A stretch of 64,000 bases of DNA from Catenuloplanes niger (GTDB lineage Bacteria; Actinomycetota; Actinomycetes; Mycobacteriales; Micromonosporaceae), in contig NZ_JAVDYC010000001.1 of the NCBI RefSeq assembly GCF_031458255.1, positions 9,286,501-9,350,500 of the forward strand, in the 5' to 3' direction. The notes under the pieces were generated by a model. It was not told where the DNA came from and did no database searches. It was given only the letters and a program-made list of their open reading frames with translations. The number at the start of each line of letters is the position of its first letter. Within the stretch, counting starts at the first letter, position 1. This document shows, in pieces, positions 7,982 through 15,550 of the stretch. Position numbers and translations under genes: made by a program.

Positions 7982-8701
7982 ATGAGCGACGAGCGGATCG
8001 AGGCCAACGAGACCGTGGTGCCGCTGCTGGCGTGCACCGACATCGACGCGACGCTGGAGTTCTGGCCGGCGATGGGTTTCACCGTCACCTACCGGCAGAC
8101 GAAACCGTACCTGTACCTGGCGTTCGAGTGGAGCGGGTTCGCGCTGCACTACGGGCGCGCCGCCGCGGGAACCGAGGCGGGCGGCGGCTGCCTCGTCATG
8201 GTCGATACCGTCGCCGCCTACCACGCCGCGTTCACCGCGGCGATGCGCGACCGCTACGGGAAGGTCCTCGCGGCCGGGCAGCCGCGGATCAGCCGGTTCC
8301 GGCCCGGCGCGTCCCGGTTCACGATCACCGACCCGTCCGGGAACTCGATCGTGTTCATCCAGCGCGACGAACCGGTGTCGGTCGAGTACGGCGGGGCCAC
8401 ACACCTCACCGGGCTCGCCCGGGTGCTGGACAACGCCCGGATCCTGCGCGACTTCAAGAACGACGACCTGGCCGCGTTCCGGGCGCTGAACTCCGGGCTG
8501 CGCCGGCACGGCGACAGCGCCACCACGCTGGAACGCGCGACGGCGCTGGCCGCCCTGGTCGAGCTGTCGACCGCGCTCGGCGAACCCGGCAAGGCCGGCG
8601 AGTGGGGCGAACGGCTCGCCGGGATCACCCTGACCGGCGACGAGAGACGTCAGGTCCGTGACACCGTCGCCGACCCGGCGCTGCTCGACCCGTGGCTGTG
8701 A
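7982..8701 (+). CDS. VOC (glyoxalase/bleomycin-resistance) superfamily protein
   Basis: 239 residues. Residues about 10-125 form a vicinal-oxygen-chelate domain: VVPLLACTDIDATLEFWPAMGFTVTYRQ opens it, and SRFTITDPSGNSIVFIQRDEP closes it with the usual DPSGN/E motif, where the metal-ligand glutamate position is replaced by Ile/Val. The remaining 110 residues are helical (LARVLDNARILRDFKND...), as in a known actinobacterial subgroup of unknown function. Its 3' end overlaps the convergent flavoprotein gene by 52 bp. Confidence 0.85.
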   Translation: MSDERIEANETVVPLLACTDIDATLEFWPAMGFTVTYRQTKPYLYLAFEWSGFALHYGRAAAGTEAGGGCLVMVDTVAAYHAAFTAAMRDRYGKVLAAGQPRISRFRPGASRFTITDPSGNSIVFIQRDEPVSVEYGGATHLTGLARVLDNARILRDFKNDDLAAFRALNSGLRRHGDSATTLERATALAALVELSTALGEPGKAGEWGERLAGITLTGDERRQVRDTVADPALLDPWL

Positions 8702-10161
8702 ACCGGCTCGCCGAACCAGCGGGTCAGCGCCGCCCCGAGACCGTCGCCGTCCTCCCAGGCCACGTAGCCGTCCGGGCGGATCAGCATGCTGGCGTCACCG
8801 GCGCCGGCGACGACCGTGACCCGCCCGGCCCACCCGGCCGCGACGCGGGCATGCCGCCGGTCCGGCGTCGTGTCGATCAGCAGCGGGCGGCCGGTGCCGG
8901 TGAACTCCGACAGCGGGCGGCCGTCGACGGTCAGGTCCGGGGCCCAGCGGGTGGTGTGCGGGTAGGCGACGTCGGCACCGGAGATCAGCGCCGCGATCCG
9001 GGCGAGCGCGGGCGGATCCTGCAGCAGCTCACCGACCAGCGTCCGCAACGCGGTGATCTCCGGGCCGGGACCGACCAGGACGCCCTGGGCCGTGGTCTGC
9101 ATGGTGACCCGGGCACCGGCCGGGCGGCGCTCCGACTCGTACGTGTCGAGCAGCGCGGGCGGCGCCCAGCCGTGCACCGCGGCGGCGACCTTCCAGGACA
9201 GGTTGACCGCGTCCTGCAGACCCAGGTTCAGGCCGTTGCCGCCGATCGCGGAGTGCACGTGCGCGGCGTCACCGACCAGGAACACCCGGCCCGCCCGGTA
9301 GCGGTCGGCCAGCCGGGTGTTCCCGCCGGTCAGCCGCCGCACCGGCGTGACCTCCGGGAACGGGCCGGGCACGCCGACGACGCGCGTGAACGCGGCCCGG
9401 AACTCCTCCGCCGTCATCGGCGGCCCGCCGTCCGGTGACGGGCCGGCGTCGGCGCCGACCTCGGAGACGTTGACCATCACCCGGCCGTCGGGGAACGGGG
9501 CGAACGACACCATGCCGCGGTCCAGCCGGGTGTGCAGGAACGGCGGGATCTCACCGAACCCGGGGACCCGCAGCGCGCGCGTGTCCGGGTCGAGCGCGTC
9601 CGGGGCCAGGCGGACATGGACGGAACGGCTGACCGTGCGGTCGTGGGTGATCCCGGGAAACCCGATCCCGGCCAGCTTCCGCACCGTGCTGCGGCCACCG
9701 TCCGCGCCGATCAGCCACGAGCAGGCGTGGACCGTACCGTCGGCCGTGGTGACCGTGACACCGTCCGCGTCCTGGGACAGGGCCGTCACGGCACGACCGC
9801 GCACGACCCGCACCCCCAGCTCGGCGGCGCGCTCCGCGAGCACCTGCTCGACCCGGCGCTGCGGCACCAGGACGGTGTGGACCGGGTTGTCCGGCAGCCG
9901 GTGGAACGGCATCGGGAAGGCCGCGAACATGAAGTGATCGGCCGGGCGCGGGGGAGCGGCGTCACCGGTCAGCCGGGACAGCAGGCCACGCCGGTCGAGC
10001 AGCCGCACGATCTGGCCGACCATGCCGTTCGCGCGCATCTCCTCCCGCGGGGCGTGGTCGCGCTCCAGGACCAGCGGGCGGACGCCGGCGAGAGCGAGCT
10101 CCGCGGCGGCCATCAGGCCGTTGGGCCCCGCCCCGACGACGATCACATCGTGAAATTCCAT
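8650..10161 (-). CDS. FAD-dependent aromatic monooxygenase (PheA/TfdB family)
   Basis: 503 residues from an ATG at 10161 preceded by a good ribosome site (GGAGGGG). The start places the Rossmann motif DVIVVGAGPNGLMAAAELALAG at residue 5. CSWLIGADGGRSTVRKLAGI carries the DG motif and RVFLVGDAAHVHSAIGGNGLNLGLQDAVNLSWKVAA the GD motif of class A flavoprotein hydroxylases. The C-terminal 100 residues (LLIDTTPDRR...MLIRPDGYVAWE) form the thioredoxin-like domain of the PheA/TfdB/RdmE/rifampicin-monooxygenase group. Substrates of such enzymes are aromatic polyketides, phenols or rifamycins. The TetR gene upstream on the same strand is a candidate controller. Confidence 0.9.
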   Translation of the reverse strand: MEFHDVIVVGAGPNGLMAAAELALAGVRPLVLERDHAPREEMRANGMVGQIVRLLDRRGLLSRLTGDAAPPRPADHFMFAAFPMPFHRLPDNPVHTVLVPQRRVEQVLAERAAELGVRVVRGRAVTALSQDADGVTVTTADGTVHACSWLIGADGGRSTVRKLAGIGFPGITHDRTVSRSVHVRLAPDALDPDTRALRVPGFGEIPPFLHTRLDRGMVSFAPFPDGRVMVNVSEVGADAGPSPDGGPPMTAEEFRAAFTRVVGVPGPFPEVTPVRRLTGGNTRLADRYRAGRVFLVGDAAHVHSAIGGNGLNLGLQDAVNLSWKVAAAVHGWAPPALLDTYESERRPAGARVTMQTTAQGVLVGPGPEITALRTLVGELLQDPPALARIAALISGADVAYPHTTRWAPDLTVDGRPLSEFTGTGRPLLIDTTPDRRHARVAAGWAGRVTVVAGAGDASMLIRPDGYVAWEDGDGLGAALTRWFGEPVHSHGSSSAGSATVSRT

Positions 10162-10660
10162 GACAAAACCCCTCCGAGGGTACGGGTGAGCGCCCGGCGC
10201 GCGGTCGCGCGCAGGTTCGTGTTGTGTGTGTTCGTAGTGGTGTGGTGCCGCCGCGGTGCACGCGGCGGATCGGCGCCCGTGCCGGCCGGGCCGACGCTGT
10301 CCGTCCGTGTTCCGCCCGGCCGTGCCGGGCGGTCGGTGCCCGCGCGAGGGCTGCGGTGATGCCGGATCGATCGGGCAGCCGGTGGTGTGGCCCTCCGGCG
10401 GCGTGTCCCCGCTGCGGTCCCGGTGCGGCCGGGCGGGTGCGGTACGGTCCCGGCGCGGTGTGCCGCAAGGACGCGCTGACGCGTTCGTCGCGGTCCCGGC
10501 CCTCGACGCCCCGACCGGGTCCGGCATGTGCCGGGTCCGGTGCATGCCGGGGCGGCCCGCGCGCCGATGCGGTCCCTGGTGTGTCGGGGTGGCGTGCTGG
10601 ACGGTGCGGTGAGTGCGGTGCGGTGCGGTGCGGCCGGTGACCGTACCCGCCGATGTGCTC
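10162..10660. other. Non-coding 0.5 kb between TetR and monooxygenase genes
   Basis: No reading frame here has coding character; open frames are long only because of the base composition. The left end carries the ribosome site of the monooxygenase. The right end contains short GTGCG reiterations (about 10,600-10,630). No second copy of the TGCG-N5-CGCA boxes found upstream of the TetR gene was noticed. Confidence 0.5.
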
Positions 10661-11284
10661 CTAGGGTTTCCGGGCCGGCTCCGGGAGACCGGCCGCGAGC
10701 AGGGACAGGGCCTCGCGCAGCAGGTCCGTCATGGACTGCGCCGCGTCACGGGCGACGAACTGCTGCTGTGCCGCGTTGTGTGCCGCGGTGACCGCGCCCG
10801 CGACCAGGTTCGGATAGAGGTCACGGGACGGGTCCGTGCCGGTGCGCGCGGCGACCGCGGCCGCGATCTCCGCCTCCGCCCGGACGCCGGCGCGCAGCAT
10901 CTCGGCCCGCAGACCGGGTGACGCCATCATCGCCCGGATGCCGGCCGCCCACTCCGCCGGATCGGGGTGCTGCGGTTGCGCGATCACCTCCGGGCCCGGC
11001 GCGGTCTGCGCCAGGGCCGCGGCCGTGATCGCCGTCCACAGCGGCTCGCCGGCCGGGCGGGCCCGCAGGTCCGCCGCGAACTGGAGATGACGGTCGAGGT
11101 GCCGCGCCGCGACCGCCTCACCCTTGCTGGAGAAGTAGTTGTTGAACGTGCGCGGTGACACCCCGGCCGCGGCCGCGATGTCCTCCACCAGCACGTTCTC
11201 CGCGCCACGCTCCACGATCAGCCGGACCGCGGCCCAGCTCAGCGCGGCCCGGGTCGCCTGCTTCTTCTGCTCCCGCAACCCCAT
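10661..11284 (-). CDS. TetR-family regulator
   Basis: 207 residues: an N-terminal HTH (LREQKKQATRAALSWAAVRLIVERGAENVLVEDIAAAAGVSPRTFNNYFSSKGEAV, residues 3-60) followed by an all-helical ligand domain. The recognition helix SPRTFNNYFSSK is typical of the branch that regulates mycothiol/antibiotic-related oxidoreductases and pumps. The start is sharply defined by the ATG at 11284 with twin palindromic boxes immediately upstream. It lies upstream of, and in the same direction as, the monooxygenase gene, separated by 0.5 kb. Confidence 0.93.
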   Translation of the reverse strand: MGLREQKKQATRAALSWAAVRLIVERGAENVLVEDIAAAAGVSPRTFNNYFSSKGEAVAARHLDRHLQFAADLRARPAGEPLWTAITAAALAQTAPGPEVIAQPQHPDPAEWAAGIRAMMASPGLRAEMLRAGVRAEAEIAAAVAARTGTDPSRDLYPNLVAGAVTAAHNAAQQQFVARDAAQSMTDLLREALSLLAAGLPEPARKP

Positions 11285-11304
11285 GCCACCACGCTACACA
11301 AAAA

Positions 11305-11334
11305 TGCGCGTCCCGCAAAGATGCGTGGCACGCA
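11305..11334. promoter_or_regulatory. Two TGCG-N5-CGCA boxes, TetR operator
   Basis: TGCGCGTCCCGCA (11305-11317) and TGCGTGGCACGCA (11322-11334) are two half-palindromic boxes 17 bp apart, each followed by A-rich bases. The second is a perfect palindrome around one central base. They lie 21-50 bp upstream of the TetR start, in the gap to the next gene, which fits autoregulation by two dimers on one face of the helix. Confidence 0.7.
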
Positions 11335-11337
11335 AAA

Positions 11338-11787
11338 TTACTGCGGGGGCCGGACCATGATCTCGTCGATCGGCGGGTCATCCTTCTCGAACACGAACCC
11401 GTGCCGCTCGTACAGGCGCCGGGCCGCACTGCCCCGCAGCACCGTCAGCCGCACCGGCAGCCCGTCGCGGTCCGCCCGGTCCAGCAGCGCGCGCAGCACC
11501 GCCGTGCCCACGCCGGCGCCCTGCACCCGCGGATCCAGGTAGAAGTGCTCCAGCCAGTACCCGTCCGGCGCCGGCCGCAGCGCCACGCACCCGGCCGGCA
11601 CGCCACCCACCTCGATCACCCGCGTGTGCGCGGCCACGAACCCGTCCCGCAGCCGCTGCCGTACCCGCCGCTCGTCGAAGCGCCCGAGCCGCTCCAGATC
11701 CGGCCGCATCACCACGGCCCGCAACTCCACCAGCGCGTCCAGATCCGCATCCGACGCGGCCCGCACCGACCACTCCACCATGATCAT
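11338..11787 (-). CDS. GNAT-family N-acetyltransferase
   Basis: 149 residues; start at 11787 or 11781 (MVEWSVRAASDADLDALVELRAVVM). The central HFYLDPRVQGAGVGTAVLRALLDRA is motif A of the GNAT fold with the acetyl-CoA pyrophosphate loop (QGAGVG), and LRGSAARRLYERHGFVF is motif B. It is the plain single-domain type with an unknown acceptor. The 3' end lies immediately upstream of the TetR operator boxes. Confidence 0.9.
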   Translation of the reverse strand: MIMVEWSVRAASDADLDALVELRAVVMRPDLERLGRFDERRVRQRLRDGFVAAHTRVIEVGGVPAGCVALRPAPDGYWLEHFYLDPRVQGAGVGTAVLRALLDRADRDGLPVRLTVLRGSAARRLYERHGFVFEKDDPPIDEIMVRPPQ

Positions 11788-11876
11788 CAGGCTATCCGGC
11801 CCGCCCGGCGCCGCGTGGCCGGCCGCCGCGGGCCTCGTGGGGCTCGCCCGTCACGTTCCGTCCCGGGGCTTCCGCG

Positions 11877-12892
11877 TCAGTTCCGCTCGCCGCCGGTGAG
11901 GAGGGTGAGCAGGCCGGCGGGGGCGTCGGCGCCGAACATCAGGTCGAGGTTGGCGGCGGATTCGACGGCGAACCGCTCACTGCGGGGAAAGAGCGCCTGC
12001 TCGTAGGCGGTCAGGGCGGCTTCGACGTCGCCGGGGTGCGCGGCTATGGCCCTGCCGAGCTCGGAACCGTCGAACATGGCGAGGTTCGCGCCCTCGCCGG
12101 CGAACGGGGACATGAGGTGGGCGGCGTCGCCGAGGAGGGTGACGCCGGGAACCCGGTCCCAGCGGTGGCCGATCGGCAACGCGTTGATCGGGCGCAGAAC
12201 GGGCGCGGTGTCGCCGTCGGTGATCAGCGCGGTCAGCTCCGGCGCCCAGCCGTCGAACTCGGCGGCGACCCGCTCGGCGGTGACAGCGCCGGACATCCAC
12301 TCCTGCGGCGTGGCCAGCGCGATGTAGGAGTGCAGGACCCCGCCGGCCTCCCGGTGCGCGAGCACACCCTTGCCCGGCGCGACGGCAAACAGGGCGCCGT
12401 CGCCGACCGCTTTCGCGGCGGCCGGGTGCCGTTCGTCGGCGTCGCGCAGGTAGTTCTCGACGAAGGTGATGCCGGTGTATCGCGGTTGGGCGTTCGACAG
12501 CAGCGGGCGGATCCGGGACCAGGCACCGTCCGCGCCGACGAGCAGATCGGTGGTCACCGTCGGCCCGTGCGCGAAGGTCAGCTCATGCCGGCCGCCGCCG
12601 AGCGCCCTGACCCCGGTGACCTTGTGGTCCCACCGGATCGTGCCGGCCGGCAGCGATTCGAGCAGGATCCGGCGCAGGTCGCCGCGCAGGACCTCGGGTC
12701 GCACGCCGGTGCCGTCGTCGGGCTCGTCGAGCACGTGCGTGGCCTCGCCGCCCTCGTGGATGATCGCGCGGAACTCGTCGGTGAGACCGGCCTCCGCCAG
12801 AGCGAGCTGACCGTTGTATTCGTGCAGGTCCGGCTGGCCACCCTGGGTGCGGGCGTCCGCCGACTCGTCCGCCTCGTAGATGGTCGCGGAAA
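11877..12892 (-). pseudogene. TetX-like FAD monooxygenase, 5'-truncated
   Basis: The reading frame from about 12,892 to the stop at 11,877 reads TIYEADESADARTQGGQPDLHEYNGQLALAEAGL and continues through DLLVGADGAWSRIRPLL to GVTLLGDAAHLMSPFAGEGANLAMFDG, all typical of TetX-like flavoprotein monooxygenases. The first 35-40 residues, including the FAD-binding GxGxxG strand, are absent. Further upstream the frame is only the antisense of a TetR gene fragment (Arg-rich). Without the dinucleotide fold the product cannot bind FAD in the usual way. See the paired truncation at 12,893-13,420. Confidence 0.8.
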
Positions 12893-13420
12893 TACGACGT
12901 CGCCGTCGTACGCGCTCTGCCCGAGACGGATGCCGGTGCCTCTGCGCGCGACGCGATCCATGCCGTGACGCTCGCCGTCTACGAGGCGATCGAGAAGCAC
13001 CCGTGGGTCGCCGACCAGTTGACCCGCCCGCCGTGGCGCTCGGCGACGCTGCAGATCCTCGAACGCCTGGGCCGGCCGGTCGCCGCGCTCGGCATCGCGG
13101 CACCCGCCCAGTTCACCGCGGCCTCGGCGCTGCTGCTGCTGCACATCGTCGGTGCCGGCCGCCAGGAGGCGATCAACTCCCACTCCCCGGAGACCCACGC
13201 CGGCCGGCAGGACAACCTCGACCGCGTCGCCGCCGAGTGGGGACAGCTCGACGCCGCGGAGTACGCGTTCACCCGGACGATGGCCGCGCAGCTTCGCGAC
13301 CACGACGACCGCACCGAATTCCTCGCCGGGATCGACCTCATCCTCGGCGGCGTGGAGTACCTCGGGCACTCCACGGCCGGCACCACGCCCCAGCCGAGGG
13401 CCGGGACGCGGGTTCAGTAA
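12893..13420 (+). pseudogene. TetR-family regulator, 5'-truncated (ligand domain only)
   Basis: The frame reads VAVVRALPETDAGASARDAIHAVTLAVYEAIEKHPWVADQL and runs on to the TAA at 13,418. It corresponds to the C-terminal ligand domain of a TetR regulator (the AVYE..EKHPWV helix is characteristic). The N-terminal HTH, about 60-70 residues, is missing. An internal ATG/GTG could still give an approximately 150-residue product, but it could not bind DNA. It stands head-to-head with the truncated monooxygenase, as such regulators normally do, which suggests a single deletion removed both 5' ends and the shared promoter. Confidence 0.75.
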
Positions 13421-13500
13421 CGACGACCGGTGTGCGGGCTTCGCGGGACCTGAGCCCGGCGGCGCCTGGACCTTCGCGCGGCCCTTCCGGGCGGGACGGG

Positions 13501-13527
13501 CCGAGGCCGGCACGCAGCCGGCCTCGG
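13501..13527 (-). terminator. Hairpin after the dynamin operon
   Basis: CCGAGGCCGG (13501-13510) and CCGGCCTCGG (13518-13527) are perfect 10-bp arms around a 7-base loop. They lie 14 bp downstream of the stop at 13541. There is no U-tract, as is usual for GC-rich actinomycetes. Confidence 0.65.
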
Positions 13528-13540
13528 GGAATGTGTCCGG

Positions 13541-15550
13541 TCAGGCGGGCGGCGGTGCCCACCAGCGGGCCAACGCCGCGGTGGCCGGGTCGTCGGAGGA
13601 CTGCAGCGCGGTCCACGGGTCACCGGCCGGGTCGCCGGTGCCGGCGTAGTCGAGCAGGTCGGCCGGGGGCACCGTGGGAGCGGCGGCGAGCGGGTCGGTC
13701 CAGGCGGCCAGGTCGGCCGGGGAGAGACCGGCGGCCAGGTCCGCGGGGGACAGGGAGCCGAGCAGGTCCGGGTCGATCCACGGCGGGCCGTCGATCGGGT
13801 CGGGCGTCTCCACGGACAGCTCCGGCGGGAACGTGTCCCAGGTCGCGCCCTCGCCGTGATCGGCGAGGTCCGGGTCGACGCCGACCGGCGGCGTGGCACC
13901 GTAGTCCTCCTCGGACAACGGCGCGTCCGCGGGATCAAAATCCTCAGCGGGTACGTCGGCCCCGTCCGCGCCTGCCGCGTCGCCCTCGTCGCCGAGGTCC
14001 GGCGGGAACGCCGCGAACGGCGGCACCACACCCGGCTCGGCGGCATCGTCCGCCGTGGCGGGGACGCCGGCGGAGGCCACGTCGTCGTCGGCCCGCTCAG
14101 CGTCTCCGGCCGAGTAAGGGTCCCCAGCCGAGTCAGCGTCGCTGACCGAGTAGGAGTCGCCGGCCGGCTCGGGGAGATCGGCGGACGGCTGGGAGATGTC
14201 GTCGGGAACCGGGGTGCCGGCGAAGTCGGGCGCGTCGACCGGAACAGGGATGCCGGCGTCCGCCCCGGTGTCGTCGGCGTCGCCGAAGCCCTCCGGTGCG
14301 GCCGGTGCGCCGCCGCCGGAACCGGAGACGTCGTCCACCGTGTTCGCGTCCGCTGAACCGGACGATTCCGCGGCCGGGTTCGCCGTGTCGCCGCCGGTGT
14401 AGGCGTCGCCGAAACCCTCCTCCGCGGGCGGGACGAACTGCTCGCCACCGCCGGAGCCGGACGAGTCGACAGCCTCGCGCTCCGCCGAGCCGGGGACGGC
14501 CTCGCCCGCCGCCGGCGTCCGCGCGCCGGCCGGCTCCGTGCCGTCGGCCGGCGTCGTGCCGTCGGCCGGCGTCGTGGACCCGGCCGCCGGCTCCGCGCCG
14601 GATTCTGCGTCGGAGCCCGGCGGAAGCGACGGGCCCGGGGGGACGTCCGCGCCGGCGGAGGACTCCGCCGCGCCGGGGGACGAGCCGGCAATCGGGTCGC
14701 CGACGCCGGCCGAGGCATCCGGCGGCAGCGCGGGGCCCGGAACACCGGCGGAGGGGCCGACGGCGTCACCGAGCGACGGGCTCGCCGTCGTCGAACCGGG
14801 CTCCCCGGCCTCGCCGGACGTGGCGGCCGGGTCACCCGAGACCGGGCCCGCACCCGAGACCGGACCCTCGGCCGGGTCCGAACCGTCGTCCGGATCCGAC
14901 GCACCGGCCGAATCGGCCGGTGCCGCCGCGTCGCCGAAGCCCTCGGTCGCCGGCGGCTCCGCACCGATCGGTGCGTCCGCCGACGCGGGGTCACCGGCGC
15001 CGGCCGCGGGGTCGGCGACGTCGCCGGAATCAGCGGCACCGGCTGCGGAGTCGGCTGCATCAGTGGCATCGGCGCCGGGTCCGGCCGCGGAGTCGGCGCC
15101 ACCGTCGCCGGAACCGGCCGCGGGATCAGTGGAATCCGGGTCGCCGCCGGAATCCGCCACGGGATCACCGGCCGACGGCGAGCCGTCCGCGGTGACGTCC
15201 GCGCCCTCGGCGGCGTCCGGCTCGTCGGCGGCGCCGAAGCCCTCGGTGTACTCGTACGACTCGCCGCCGCCCGCGCCCGCGGCGGACGCCGCGAACGGGT
15301 CGTCCTCGCTGTACGCCGCCCCGAAACCCTCGGTCGCCGGCACCTCGTCCGGTGCCGTGGCCGGGTCCGCGGGGACCTCCGCGTCGTCCGGGAGGCCGGG
15401 GGTGTCGTAGGACGACGACGGCTCGTCGAAGGTCGGCAGGTCGTCGCCGAACGGGGAGTGCGAGTAGAGCGGGGCGCCGGGGCCGGTGACGTCGCCGGTG
15501 GTGTCGTCGTCCGGTGGTTCGCCGCCGGGCCAGTCCTGGTGGTCGGTCAC
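13541..15550 (-). CDS. Acidic, disordered EGFG-repeat protein of the dynamin operon
   Basis: 669 residues from the GTG at 15550, with GGAGGAG seven bases upstream and a GTGA overlap with the stop of the preceding GTPase gene. The protein is almost entirely Asp/Glu/Ala/Gly/Pro/Ser. I find no lysine and no cysteine in the translation, and only about four arginines. Five copies of a motif, [T/E/P]EGFG[A/D]A, are spaced irregularly (ATEGFGAAY, YTEGFGAAD, ATEGFGDAA, EEGFGDAY, PEGFGDAD). There is no signal peptide or membrane helix. The C-terminus has the doublet SPADLAAGLSPADLAAW and ends LARWWAPPPA. By position it may be the functional counterpart of IniB of mycobacteria, but no sequence homology can be claimed. 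Confidence 0.8.
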   Translation of the reverse strand: MTDHQDWPGGEPPDDDTTGDVTGPGAPLYSHSPFGDDLPTFDEPSSSYDTPGLPDDAEVPADPATAPDEVPATEGFGAAYSEDDPFAASAAGAGGGESYEYTEGFGAADEPDAAEGADVTADGSPSAGDPVADSGGDPDSTDPAAGSGDGGADSAAGPGADATDAADSAAGAADSGDVADPAAGAGDPASADAPIGAEPPATEGFGDAAAPADSAGASDPDDGSDPAEGPVSGAGPVSGDPAATSGEAGEPGSTTASPSLGDAVGPSAGVPGPALPPDASAGVGDPIAGSSPGAAESSAGADVPPGPSLPPGSDAESGAEPAAGSTTPADGTTPADGTEPAGARTPAAGEAVPGSAEREAVDSSGSGGGEQFVPPAEEGFGDAYTGGDTANPAAESSGSADANTVDDVSGSGGGAPAAPEGFGDADDTGADAGIPVPVDAPDFAGTPVPDDISQPSADLPEPAGDSYSVSDADSAGDPYSAGDAERADDDVASAGVPATADDAAEPGVVPPFAAFPPDLGDEGDAAGADGADVPAEDFDPADAPLSEEDYGATPPVGVDPDLADHGEGATWDTFPPELSVETPDPIDGPPWIDPDLLGSLSPADLAAGLSPADLAAWTDPLAAAPTVPPADLLDYAGTGDPAGDPWTALQSSDDPATAALARWWAPPPA

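Noticed and set aside
13414-15168. 584-codon minus-strand frame overlapping the acidic EGFG protein in another frame
   Set aside because: Arg/Pro/Thr-only composition and no ribosome site; the GTGA-coupled acidic frame has the better start and regular motifs.
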